Assembly (NCBI GenBank): GCA_003427395.1
Contig: BFEA01000031.1
Location: forward strand, 2,253,148-2,277,995
Reading direction: 5' to 3'
DNA: 24,848 nucleotides
Source: Chara braunii
Lineage: Eukaryota > Streptophyta > Charophyceae > Charales > Characeae
This document shows positions 8,515 to 17,378 of the stretch, in pieces. A model generated the notes under the pieces. That model was not told where the DNA came from. It did no database searches and saw only the letters and a list, made by a program, of their open reading frames with translations. Every line of letters starts with the position of its first letter. Position 1 is the first letter of the stretch. Made by a program: the position numbers and the translations under genes.

Positions 8515-8592
8515 GTACTGGTGATTTTTAAACCACCAGTACCTGCCTAATGCGGTACTGGTGATTTTTAAACCACCAGTACCTGCCTAATG
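8515..8592. repeat. 40-bp tandem pair of imperfect palindromes
   Basis: GTACTGGTGATTTTTAAACC followed by ACCAGTAC appears at 8515-8542 and again, identical, at 8555-8582, with CTGCCTAATG after each. Compared with the palindromes at 3558 and 3716, the centre has two extra T and one substitution in the left arm. The identical pair shows that the damaged unit was duplicated after it decayed. Confidence 0.9.
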
Positions 8593-8654
8593 AGGTCGAT
8601 GAATCGGTGCGCCACGCGGGTCTGTATTCATTCACGTTAGAGGGGGCCTGAGAC

Positions 8655-8760
8655 CCCCTGAGGTATTGGTGTGTTTAACAAGGTCTGTTTTCCGATCCCA
8701 GCAGGATTTAAACTCAGGTGGGTGGTCAGTTCGACGACGGTACCCCAAGGCCATCGCCCT
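8655..8760 (-). repeat. Possible tRNA-derived SINE fragment
   Basis: On the minus strand CCTGAGTTTAAATCCTGCTG resembles a B box with flanking T-stem, preceded by GATGGCCTTGGGGTACCG, a weak A-box candidate. The call is tentative. Confidence 0.35.
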
Positions 8761-9210
8761 TGAAAAAATAAATAAAAAGGGAATTCCACAACCTCTGTAA
8801 AAGTTTCTTTGTGTGTTCTGTAGCCATTGTTTCCTCAAAGCTTTTGTTTTGCCTGTTCCAATTGCTCAAGTGAACCACAAGTACCCTGTCCAGCTATCTG
8901 TGGTGCTGCACCAGTGAACATGGGGCTGTAGTTAGGTTAGGCCTACTAGAGGTGGGTTGCTGCGGGGAGGGGGTGAGTGCGCACACTTGGCGATCTTTTG
9001 TTTTCACCTCCTCCAACAAAAAAAATAATTGAATTTGTTTTTGTGGATTTAGGGTACATGCTGCTGTATAAGGGAAAACAATTAGAAAAAGGGAAAAATG
9101 CTTCACCCATCAAAAAAAAAGAATCAGGCGCAAATGCGACGGAGACATGGGTACCCATAACAATTTGGTAGGCCACACGTGGGCTAGATTGAGCACCCTG
9201 AGAATGAGGA

Positions 9211-9460
9211 TTGGATGTGCTGTTGGTTTAAACCAGCAGTGACCCCAATCTGTTGAAGCGGAGGGTGCTCCTCCACCCTGGAGTTTCCAAGCCTCAATGA
9301 GGGCGCTTGTCTGGGGGTGGGGAAGATTAGGCATCGGAAAATGACGCTGGCACGTACGGATGATTTAATTCAGCAGTGAATGCAGGCTCTTTTGTTGAAA
9401 CCGAGGCCGCCACCTGACACTGGACTTTCCAAGCCTCGACAGTGGGGGCTGCGTTTAGCT
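9211..9460. repeat. Two diverged units starting with a half-palindrome variant
   Basis: CTGTTGGTTTAAACCAGCAG (9220-9239) is a near palindrome, and GGATGATTTAATTCAGCAGTGA (9358 on, given here as two parts: GGATGATTTAATT and CAGCAGTGA) is a decayed version. Each is followed after similar spacing by GTTGAA, CACC/CACCTG, GGA(G/C)TTTCCAAGCCTC. This is a diverged tandem or dispersed pair of about 140 bp. Confidence 0.6.
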
Positions 9461-9889
9461 CTCGCTGCAGCGGGTCACATGCCCGGGTGCAGATCTCCAC
9501 GACGTGTGCAGCCGCCACTGCAATTTCTTTTCACTGTGCTATTAGGCCGTCTACCGGTGCAGTCCACAACCTCTATAGCAATCTGTCCCCGGATCATTGT
9601 AGAGGCCACAGGGTGTTTAAGTTGTCTCAAAGCAGTCTTTTCATCCTGCGCGTTTTTCTTATGTTCTGCCATGTCCTCCAGATTGCCCAGTTCAGCTGCG
9701 ATCTCAGAGATGGTAGTTTATTTCTGATGGGATAGCGCCCTCCCCCTCATCCCCAACCTCAACCCAGGCCCTTGCTGCTGGGGGCAGTGGCTGAGGAGGG
9801 TGCTCTTCAGGTCTCGAAGGCTGGCTGATGGATGATATATGTGCAATGACTTGCTGATTTCTGCTGTCGAGTTTGTCTGCGAGGCTGTA

Positions 9890-10220
9890 CACTAACCGTA
9901 GGGTTAGATTCACAATTTTTATTTGGCTGAGGGCTAACCGAGTGACTTGCCTGTAGGGAAATTTGCGAGGGACAGACCTGTAATTCTGAGGGACTACAGG
10001 CCCTAAACTAACCGAATTCCTACTACTACCCTAACTGCCTATAGCAGGCCCGGGCTACCCCTAGGACAGACAGGCCCTAAGTGGCCTAGACTGGTATACG
10101 GTCCTATAGCCTATAGCCGGGTCCGGTAGAGCGAGAGGCCGAAACAGCAGCGGTACCGGTAGGTCCAGTCAGTCCGGTTTAGGTCTAGGCTAGAGTGTAG
10201 AGTCTATAAGTCCTGGAGGA
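9890..10220. other. CTA/TAG-rich simple-sequence-like stretch
   Basis: Short words CCTA, CTAA, TAGG and CTATAG recur densely (for example CCTATAGCCTATAGCC at 10103-10118 and GGTCTAGGCTAGAGTG at 10181-10196) without a fixed period. Stop codons are very frequent on both strands, so coding is unlikely. Confidence 0.6.
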
Positions 10221-11010
10221 AAATCGGTTGGGGATTTTTGGCTTTTCATTTTCGCGTGCAGCGTTCGTGGCCAACCAAGTTGTGCAGCGCTGAATGCCTA
10301 CAGCGGCACCTGAGACATCAGCGCAGTGGAGCAGCCATAGCCAGCCTTCTGAGACAGCCATAGCTGGGGCTGTACTCAGCGCATCTATCCCCTGGGGATA
10401 TCTGCGCTGGCAGGACTATATCGGAGGTCTTCACTGAGTACATGTGGGTACTAGTGCTGCGGTAGCAGCCAGGCAGTCATAGCTGTCTTCTTCATCGTCA
10501 GAGTGACTCATCGGCACTGGAGGCTACTTCGCTATGCATGATCTGCATCTGGGTGTATGGCGCTGGCCTCTGGGAGGCTATTTCTGTGCAGCGCTAGACT
10601 CTGAGAGTGTGGTAGTGAGTGGAGTGTGTGGTTCCTGAGTGGCGAGATACTGGGTTGAACTCTGTTACGATAATTGAGGTTAACTGTGTTGAGTTGGCTC
10701 ATCATCTGGGTTACTTTCCAATTGTGATCTTCGCAGTGTCAATTGTGATTGGTTGTTGGGAGCGTGTGAGGGAGAGAGAAACACTGACTTCTGTGCATAA
10801 TTGCTATTCCGCTGTTTATCTCTGATCTGTGTGCAGTTGGACCCTGTCTCCTTCTCCCCTTTGTCTCATGCATGTATGGGCGTGTGTGAGTTCTTCTGAG
10901 TGAGAGTGGCAATCAAATTGTCAGACAACCAAGTTCATAACATATGACGATATATACTATATAGTCAAATATATAAATAAATGTATATTTTTAAGGGAAG
11001 AGACCCGCGT
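10220..11010. other. Unassigned sequence
   Basis: No recognisable gene. The run at 10940-10995 is AT-rich with TATA-type dinucleotides. A 68-codon frame at 10619-10825 has a hydrophobic middle but no identifiable family. Confidence 0.4.
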
Positions 11011-11017
11011 GGAAGTG

Positions 11018-11250
11018 CTGGGGGTGCTGATAAGAGCAGACACCACTAGCATTCCTCAAGGGCTCCATCTATTGGTGGGGAGCAGCACCTGCTGGAAATC
11101 GGGTCCGGCGTCCCCAATGTTACAGATGAATGTTTGTACAGACGTAGGCTGCAGGTCTTTTCTATAGTACAATATGCCCGAAAGCAGACCTATTCTGCAA
11201 ATTCGGGTCCAGCGTCCCCAATGCTACAGATCAATATTTGCACAAACGTT
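11018..11250 (-). repeat. tRNA-derived SINE with conserved tail, copy 1
   Basis: On the minus strand GGGGACGCTGGACCCGAATT (from 11221) and GGGGACGCCGGACCCGATTT (from 11117) are two T-arm/B-box-like blocks about 104 bp apart, so the head is duplicated. The second is followed by AGCAGGTGCTGCTCCCCACC, AATAGATGGAGCC and TGCTCTTATCAGCACCCCC, the same tail as the copy at 18395-18575. It is oriented head right, tail left. Confidence 0.7.
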
Positions 11251-11496
11251 TTAAGGCAATGGCCCATTCTGTTTGTGGTAGAGTGTAGTGTGTTCATCTT
11301 TGGCCTCTCTCTCAACTTGGGAGATCCGGTAGAACAGCCTCCTTAGTTTTGGAGGGAAAGAAAAGAAAAGAAGACTTGTACCTGATAAATAACCGATTTA
11401 TAAGTTCAGTGATTAGCGCCGGCAAAAAGATACAATCCTGCTTCTGCGCAGGTTCAACAAAACTTCGTGTGTGTAAGAAATCTTCATCGAAGAGAA

Positions 11497-11517
11497 GAGG
11501 CTCAGACGTTGAGCCTC
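11497..11517. repeat. Short inverted repeat GAGGCTCA/TGAGCCTC
   Basis: Eight-base arms at 11497-11504 and 11510-11517 are separated by five bases, at the left boundary of the foldback element that follows. Confidence 0.7.
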
Positions 11518-11979
11518 GCCACACTACTCCCGAAAGTGGTGTTTTTGGGAGTGCGACGTTGCCACACCAGCTCCCGAATTTGATCTGTCAGGTCGAATTT
11601 GGGAGTTGTCAGAATAGGGATCCCGAGAGCACTCCCAAACTCACCGCCTGCAAAGCTGCCTTTTCGAGAGACCTCCTTTGCTCCTCCCAGTTTCGTCCCA
11701 GATTCGGGACTGGAGCTGGAAGGGACTGCTTCACACCGATCGTGTCCACATGTGGCAACTGACATTTTCAGACTTGGAGCACGGCCCGGTCGAGAGTGTA
11801 GTGTGGCGAAAGGCACTCTTGAGCGGGTTTTCACTTTCTGGAGCACTCCCAAAAATTTTCCAAACTCGGGAAAGGCGTGGTCGAGAGTGTAGTGTGGCGA
11901 TAGGCACTCTTGAGTGGGTTTTCACTTTCGGGAGCACTCCCAAAAAAAATTCTCAAACTCGGCAGTGGTGTGGCGAGGC
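11513..11979. mobile_element. Foldback/TIR element with internal 91-bp repeats
   Basis: The left end GCCTCGCCACACTACTCCCG and right end CACTGCCGAG-type complement (AGTGGTGTGGCGAGGC) form inverted termini of about 21 bp with two mismatches. CACTCCCAAA and GGGAGTGC words recur inside in both orientations. GGTCGAGAGTGTAGTGTGGC starts at 11788 and 11879, an internal tandem repeat of 91 bp. Overlapping frames in this stretch (for example 11349-11762 plus, 137 codons) come from the repeats and show no domain. Subterminal repeat structure of this kind is typical of foldback-type DNA transposons. Confidence 0.72.
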
Positions 11980-12078
11980 CCGTTCTGGTGGTTTAAGGTT
12001 GGTGACCTTGAGGCATCATTATTGAGGTGACAGGTGCCATGTAGGAAATCAGACTTAATTTATTCATCTGATTCCAAC

Positions 12079-12150
12079 AGTACTTGAACTCAGGTGTGAG
12101 GTGTGCTTATCAACAGTTATATGGGTGTTACCATTCAGTCACATTGGCTG
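12079..12150 (-). repeat. tRNA-derived SINE head
   Basis: On the minus strand TGACTGAATGG (12131-12141) is an A box, and GAGTTCAAGTACT (12079-12091) is a B-box relative with changes. The spacing is close to that of a tRNA. It belongs with the TGGCTGAATGG head at 1008. Confidence 0.6.
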
Positions 12151-12448
12151 GGTTGGGTATTCCCCCCCTGTTTTTTTTTTTTGCCTTTAAAGTTTAAATT
12201 TTAAAAGCAGCAGTTCAACGGAGGTTATTTGATGAAGCTGAAAAGGACTGTTCACGAGCCTTTTCTCAACCGGTATTGCTATTTGGAAAATCTTTGGCGG
12301 TACTGGTCCCTGGGCAGGCAGGCAAAGACATTGAATGGGTGGTGGCCTGTCTGCCGTTTCTTTTCCTTTGATTTGTGGGGCTTTTTTCTTTTTTCAGTCG
12401 TCTTTTTCTGGTCCAGCTATTTTTGCGTTGCGATGCCTCCCATCCCGT

Positions 12449-12580
12449 GAACATGCCGTGTGTGATACAGCAGCCTTCAAGACGCGCCTTCGGCCCTCGC
12501 GTTCGTCGGCTCGCCAGAGTCATTTTAGAAGGATTCACTATGTTCGCTATGCGGACGACTTCCTGATTGGAGTCAAACAA
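12449..12580 (+). pseudogene. Reverse transcriptase fragment, group II intron maturase type (YADD block)
   Basis: In the frame of the 12335-12640 open reading frame, residues at 12521-12580 read HFRRIHYVRYADDFLIGVKQ. YADD (12548-12559) is the catalytic motif of reverse transcriptases, with two Asp that bind the metal ions. The setting RRIHYVRYADDFLIGV is characteristic of group II intron-encoded maturases, especially mitochondrial ones, and of nuclear maturase genes derived from them; LINE and LTR enzymes have different flanks. After it the frame becomes Pro/Ser-rich (PPLPSPSPS) and loses similarity, and no RT0-RT4 blocks are visible upstream. It is therefore either a broken remnant or a single exon, with the rest lost, spliced or hidden in the adjacent gap. 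CTTTTTTCAG at about 12389-12398 could be a splice acceptor. The family call is from recall of the motif and was not searched. Confidence 0.6.
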
Positions 12581-12686
12581 CCTCCCCTCCCTTCTCCCTC
12601 CCCTTCCAACGTTGTCTTCGTGAATGGGGCACATGTGTGATCGACATCTTCACCTGCCAGCTTTAACCTCTGGCTAATAAAAAATC

Positions 12687-13599
12687 NNNNNNNNNNNNNN
12701 NNNNNNNNNNNNNNNNNNNNNNNNNNNNNNNNNNNNNNNNNNNNNNNNNNNNNNNNNNNNNNNNNNNNNNNNNNNNNNNNNNNNNNNNNNNNNNNNNNNN
12801 NNNNNNNNNNNNNNNNNNNNNNNNNNNNNNNNNNNNNNNNNNNNNNNNNNNNNNNNNNNNNNNNNNNNNNNNNNNNNNNNNNNNNNNNNNNNNNNNNNNN
12901 NNNNNNNNNNNNNNNNNNNNNNNNNNNNNNNNNNNNNNNNNNNNNNNNNNNNNNNNNNNNNNNNNNNNNNNNNNNNNNNNNNNNNNNNNNNNNNNNNNNN
13001 NNNNNNNNNNNNNNNNNNNNNNNNNNNNNNNNNNNNNNNNNNNNNNNNNNNNNNNNNNNNNNNNNNNNNNNNNNNNNNNNNNNNNNNNNNNNNNNNNNNN
13101 NNNNNNNNNNNNNNNNNNNNNNNNNNNNNNNNNNNNNNNNNNNNNNNNNNNNNNNNNNNNNNNNNNNNNNNNNNNNNNNNNNNNNNNNNNNNNNNNNNNN
13201 NNNNNNNNNNNNNNNNNNNNNNNNNNNNNNNNNNNNNNNNNNNNNNNNNNNNNNNNNNNNNNNNNNNNNNNNNNNNNNNNNNNNNNNNNNNNNNNNNNNN
13301 NNNNNNNNNNNNNNNNNNNNNNNNNNNNNNNNNNNNNNNNNNNNNNNNNNNNNNNNNNNNNNNNNNNNNNNNNNNNNNNNNNNNNNNNNNNNNNNNNNNN
13401 NNNNNNNNNNNNNNNNNNNNNNNNNNNNNNNNNNNNNNNNNNNNNNNNNNNNNNNNNNNNNNNNNNNNNNNNNNNNNNNNNNNNNNNNNNNNNNNNNNNN
13501 NNNNNNNNNNNNNNNNNNNNNNNNNNNNNNNNNNNNNNNNNNNNNNNNNNNNNNNNNNNNNNNNNNNNNNNNNNNNNNNNNNNNNNNNNNNNNNNNNNN
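12687..13599. other. Assembly gap (913 N)
   Basis: Unsequenced bases. The right edge lies in a (CT)n microsatellite, which probably caused the break. Any reading frame drawn across it is meaningless. Confidence 0.99.

Positions 13600-13647
<48 letters not shown>
13600..13647. repeat. (CT)n microsatellite at gap edge
   Basis: Pure CT dinucleotides from the end of the N run. The true length is unknown because the gap cuts it. Confidence 0.97.
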
Positions 13648-13648
<1 letters not shown>

Positions 13649-13649
13649 G

Positions 13650-14450
13650 TGAAGACCCCAGCCCAACAAGAACAGAGTCTCGCTTGCTCCCTCCCAGTTC
13701 TCACGGATGAATGAGTGTGTGTGCGTGCATGGGGTCTTTTCTTTTGTCCTTTTGTTTTTCTGTTTTGTTTTTTAGAGACGTTTCGCAAGTGTGGTAATTT
13801 GTCCGTTTTTTGTGCTGTTCACGGACAATGGGCCTCTCCACTACTCGACATCTACATGCTTTTGTATGCTTTTCTGGAGCACGTGCATTCGGAGGAGTCC
13901 AACATTTTTAATGTATTTGGATGTTTCTGACCCACAGATACATAATAGAGTGTTGTATAGCGGGGTGAGGGCCATAGACTGGATCTAGCGTGCACGATTT
14001 GAACGCCGCTCAAAAAAGGAAAGTGGGCCCCTTCACTTCGTTTTGAAGGACTGCTGCCAGGCCTGCCCCAAAAACTTTCTTTCTGCGTATGCCAGTGATT
14101 CGTCTGCTTTGGCTGAGGCTTGCATTGGTGGTTTAAGAAAAGGCAAGAAACTGAAAAGCAAAACAAAATTATGCAGGAGACAAAAACAGTCTGGTCATAA
14201 TGTACCTCACCCTGTGGAGCATGCAGTTGCTCCTTCTCTACCTGACTCCTCAGTTCGTACAGATGTTCTGACGTGGCTATGCTCGTTTCTTTTCAACCTA
14301 ACTAAGTGGGCTGCAGTTGCTAGATCTGCACCTGACCCTGACAGTTCCTGCCAACGTTGTGACGTGGCCCTTTTTCTCTTACCAACCTAAGTGGCCCTAG
14401 GTTTTACCTTAATCATAAGGAGAGAGGTCTGAGTCTGCTACTAACGTAAG
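13650..14450. other. Unassigned sequence
   Basis: I recognise no gene. One half-site GGTGGTTTAAG occurs near 14127. A 115-codon frame at 14043-14390 (plus) is basic in its first half but has no known domain. Confidence 0.4.
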
Positions 14451-14456
14451 GGGGGG

Positions 14457-14590
14457 CTAGCGTTGACCCTCACCTAGCAAAGAAAGGGGTCTGAGCAGGA
14501 GATTTCGGGCCCTCAATAGGGGGCCCTAGCGTTGACCCTCTCCTAGCAAAGAAAGGGGTCTAAGCAGGAGATTTTGGGCCCTCAGTACTA
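14457..14590. repeat. 69-bp tandem duplication
   Basis: CTAGCGTTGACCCTC occurs at 14457 and 14526. The units share CCTAGCAAAGAAAGGGGTCT, AGCAGGAGATTT and GGGCCCTCA. The related but diverged GAGAGAGGTCTGAG at 14420 may be a partial upstream unit. Confidence 0.85.
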
Positions 14591-14961
14591 ACAGCTAGGT
14601 GAGTCAGGGAAGAAAAAAGAAGAAAACAGAAAGCAGTGGGAATGGCCAGCTCAGGGTAGTGAGGGTCCTGACGGACAAAAATTGCCCAGTTGTAGTGCAG
14701 CTTATGCTCTGCAGTATTCAGCTTCATGGCCTCGAGCTGACCACTTTGTTCCGGGGCAAATGTGAAGGGCCATCTTTGTTTTTCACCACCTCCTCTTGTT
14801 CCCCCCCCACCACACACGAAACAAAAGAAACGAAACGAGATGAAAAAGGGGGAAAAAAAAGGGCCTTACTGGGACCCACTATCTTTGTCAAAGGGAAGGA
14901 ATGTGGCATGCACTTTGTAAGTAATGTGGCATGCACTTTGTATGCACTGTTGCTCTTTTGG

Positions 14962-14964
<3 letters not shown>

Positions 14965-15010
<46 letters not shown>
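14965..15010. repeat. (TG)n microsatellite
   Basis: A pure run of 23 TG units. It is preceded by a short duplication of AATGTGGCATGCACTTTGTA (near 14900 and 14923). It inflates frames on both strands into Val-Cys or Thr-His polymers. Confidence 0.97.
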
Positions 15011-15011
<1 letters not shown>

Positions 15012-15014
15012 AAG

Positions 15015-15090
15015 AGACAATGCTCCAATCTATTCGTGGGGAGCAACAAGGCTGGGAACCGAGCCCAGCGTCCCTTATCAGAAGAAAAAA
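15015..15090 (-). repeat. tRNA-derived SINE, partial copy
   Basis: On the minus strand GGGACGCTGGGCTCGGTTCC followed by CAGCC forms a T-arm (CTGGG, seven-base loop, CCCAG) with a near-perfect B box. GTTGCTCCCCACGAATAGAT and TGGAGC follow. This copy best preserves the tRNA-like T-arm of the family seen at 11018 and 18395. The flank shows an A-run on the plus strand. Confidence 0.7.
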
Positions 15091-15099
15091 AAAAAAGAG

Positions 15100-15890
15100 C
15101 TACCGGGGCCATTACCCGGGCCTTGGCTAAGAACAATTGAAGAAAAAGGGAAAACTCAGAAACATTCATGGACCACTACTCTCTACCAAGTCACTAGAAT
15201 ATGTGTGTGAAAAGGCCTCCCCACCACGAATCAGATCCACCTACGACCACAACCAGCATGGCTGTTTTCAGCACGAACTGAAGCTTTTCCAGGCCTCATG
15301 CTCCCATCAGGTTAGGTTACAGAGTTGCACCACCTTGCTCCAGCACTGGGCAGCATTACTCCAGTTACGACCCCCGACCGATGGCTATGTGTTGATACAG
15401 CCATGTCGCTTTTTGCTACTTGTCCGCTTTTTGCTACCTGTCACTTTGTGTGAGACACACCCAGACTGGTTCAGTTTTGTTGGACTCAGCATCGGTGATA
15501 CTGGAAATTTTCCAAGTGAAAGACACACAGAAAAGTGATTGGAATCATGTAAAGACTGACATGTGAATTAATATGAGTGGGGCTCAGGACGAAGAGAAGA
15601 ATGGAAGGCATGATGGACGGACAATGGAGTCATGATGCAATAATGATGCAGTCCCACAGGTTTTTACGATGAATAAATGAACAATGATACGATTTCAGAT
15701 TCGTTCTCCTTGACTTGCGGTCACATTCCGTTGTTTCATCTAAGACCTTCAGTTCTAAACCATACTCCATATGCGTTGTGCATCCTTCTTGTGTGGTGCA
15801 CGCTGCAGTGTGCAACGCCCCTGTGCATGCACGGGGCGGTCCAGTCGTGTGTGGGGGGTGCAACTGCGCTGTGCGCGAACAATGTGTTTG
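15100..15890. other. Unassigned sequence
   Basis: No gene recognised. A 133-codon plus-strand frame (15137-15538) lacks known motifs. A short duplication, GCTTTTTGCTAC, occurs at about 15408 and 15425. Confidence 0.4.

Positions 15891-15892
<2 letters not shown>

Positions 15893-15950
<58 letters not shown>
15893..15950. repeat. (TG)n microsatellite
   Basis: A pure run of 29 TG units. The overlapping long frames on both strands are artefacts of it. Confidence 0.97.
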
Positions 15951-15951
<1 letters not shown>

Positions 15952-16159
15952 TCTTCTGTTTTGTCTCTCTTCACGGTGGGGCCATTTCTGCTTTGTTGAG
16001 TGTTGCCTTAAAATACTAGCAAAAGCAATTTGTCTTTTTCTCCCGTTCGCTGGCGCTCTTTTGTCACTGCAATTACCTGTAGCCACACTGCTTTCCTCAA
16101 GTGCTTGGATTGTGCTGTGCTCCTGCTTTTGAATTCAACACAGGTGGGAGGATTTCTGG

Positions 16160-16660
16160 CTTCTGGAATACAACCCCATGGCAAATCCTGTTTTTCTGAA
16201 TACAAGACCGTTTTAGTTGCTATGACGTATCGCGGTTTCTCTACTCCCAAATACTCCACCATGGTTCATCCTTTTTTTTTTCTTTTCCAAACAACATGGG
16301 GTAGCCTGTTTTTCTAATGCAACACCATGGCGGGGTGGGGCCTGGCGTGGTGTGTCCTGGTTTGGCGTGGTGTGTCCTGGTTCCCCGAATAGCCTTGAAT
16401 AGATTGCCATGTTGTCACTGTTTCGGGATATCCATTAAAATTGGAATGATACAGGGAATGAAGATTAGCATGGCCCTGGCACAAGGAAGAAAAATTCATA
16501 AACCGAGAAACAATGAGATGGTGTACCCACGGTTCTGGAATAGAACGTCATGGGGAACACTGTTGCAATCGTTGCGTGTATTTCTCAGGTACCAGCAGAG
16601 AGTCAAGATGTCCATGGCGCTCCATGCCTACACCTATTCCTCAAATACTACTAGGTAATC
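16160..16660. repeat. Cluster of diverged repeats with GAATA...CCATGG...CTGTT words
   Basis: Similar blocks occur at 16162 (CTGGAATACAACCCCATGGC then AAATCCTGTTT), 16288 (AACAACATGGGGTAGCCTGT), 16310 (CTAATGCAACACCATGGCGG), 16394 (TTGAATAGATTGCCATGTTG then TCACTGTTT) and 16537 (TGGAATAGAACGTCATGGGG then AACACTGTT). They look like remnants of a tandem family. The U6-like segment sits inside the fourth block. GGCGTGGTGTGTCCTGG is also tandemly duplicated at 16343 and 16364. Confidence 0.55.
16411..16505 (+). pseudogene. U6 snRNA-like sequence (pseudogene)
   Basis: U6 is the catalytic snRNA of the spliceosome. TTAAAATTGGAATGATACAG (16435-16454) and AAGATTAGCATGGCCCTGGC (16461-16480), then ACAAGGAAG and AAAATTCAT, follow the conserved U6 order (AAAATTGGAACGATACAGAG, AGATTAGCATGGCCCCTGC, GCAAGGATGAC, AAATTCGTGAAG). 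TTTCGGGATAT upstream may match the 5' stem. The ACAGAGA box is changed to ACAGGGA and followed by four extra bases, and the 5' hairpin and 3' end are poorly kept, so it should not work in splicing. The AGC triad remains. No T-run terminator or obvious promoter is seen. A retroposed or repeat-borne U6 pseudogene is likely. Confidence 0.8.
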
Positions 16661-16764
16661 GTCATCTACCTGGGTCCCTAACCACCCCCTGATCCTGGTT
16701 CTCAAATAGTGCCAAATAAGCTCAGCTTGTCTTCCTCCCCGTACCATCATCTATCCCCTCCGAC

Positions 16765-17160
16765 GGTTTCTTAAACATAGATCCACAGTTTATTTATAAA
16801 TACAACTCCACGGTTGAAATATCTGAGGTGGTGCCAACAATGACAATAGTAAAGGAAATGGAAAGAAATATTATTTGATAAGGGAAGCGCGAAGGGAATG
16901 AAACAAATAGGATAAGGGACTATGAAAACAAAGTGGATGTACAGTGAGAAAAAAACTAAGTAAATAAGTAAATAAAGGGATCTGATGATAGTAATATGAT
17001 TTACCAATAAATGAATGTCGATCTGGTAAAAGCAAGTGGAGTATGAAGAAGTTCTTGACTGCTGTCTGGGTCTGGTAAATGATGATATCTTTCTCCTCCC
17101 TCCCCTCCTCTCCTCCCTCGCCTCCCTTTTCTCTTGATCTCGTGCACAAAAACATGCATG
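16765..17160. other. Unassigned A/T-rich sequence
   Basis: This stretch is purine-rich with scattered GAAA and AAATAAGTA words. The 143-codon minus-strand frame (16771-17202) is rich in Tyr, Phe and Ile, but I find no domain, so it is not called a gene. Confidence 0.4.
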
Positions 17161-17274
17161 CTCACGCATGCACACATTTGCTCTTGTAAGGGGTCTGGCC
17201 ACTTTTCTCCGGGGTATCGCTTACATCCTGGGCAATGTGGCGAGTCCTCGTCCGTGTGTCAAATGCATCCTGGG

Positions 17275-17331
17275 TGGGCTGTCGGGGTTCAACCTCCTGA
17301 TGAGTCGGTGAAAGTCCGACGAAACAGTCTG
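17275..17331 (+). ncRNA. Hammerhead ribozyme, type III
   Basis: All core bases of a hammerhead self-cleaving ribozyme are present in order. CTGATGA stands at 17297-17303 and GAA at 17321-17323, followed by A124/U82 (that is, 17324 pairing 17282), with cleavage predicted after C17283 (GUC). Stem I is 17284-17288 with 17292-17296 (GGGGT/ACCTC, one G-U) and a three-base loop. Stem II is GTCGG (17304-17308) with CCGAC (17316-17320) and loop TGAAAGT. Stem III is 17275-17282 with 17324-17331 (TGGGCTGT/ACAGTCTG), eight pairs of which three are G-U. Stem III is the open stem, making it type III. The CTGTC ... CGAAACAG pattern matches type III ribozymes of plant satellite RNAs, viroids and retrozymes. 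Such nuclear copies usually belong to retrozymes or other retroelements. I see no second copy within the window. Confidence 0.9.
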
Positions 17332-17341
17332 GCACAATCAT

Positions 17342-17345
<4 letters not shown>

Positions 17346-17372
<27 letters not shown>

Positions 17373-17376
17373 TCAG
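17346..17376. repeat. T28 run followed by CAG
   Basis: 28 T then CAG, 15 bases past the hammerhead. It can be read as a poly-A tail of a retroposed sequence on the minus strand, or as a strong polypyrimidine tract plus splice acceptor on the plus strand. No matching target duplication was found by eye. Confidence 0.7.
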
Positions 17377-17378
17377 TG

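Noticed and set aside
11349-11762. 137-codon plus-strand frame
   Set aside because: Its second half is the foldback element with mirrored repeats. No recognisable domain.
12547-13788. 413-codon minus-strand open frame
   Set aside because: Most of it is translated N from the assembly gap, and the rest includes a (CT)n microsatellite. It is not evidence of a gene.
14599-15210. 203-codon plus-strand frame
   Set aside because: It runs through a (TG)n tract and a SINE copy, and has Lys-rich low-complexity ends and no domain.
15630-16132. Long frames around 15.9 kb
   Set aside because: They are open because of the (TG)n run. No conserved motif on either side.
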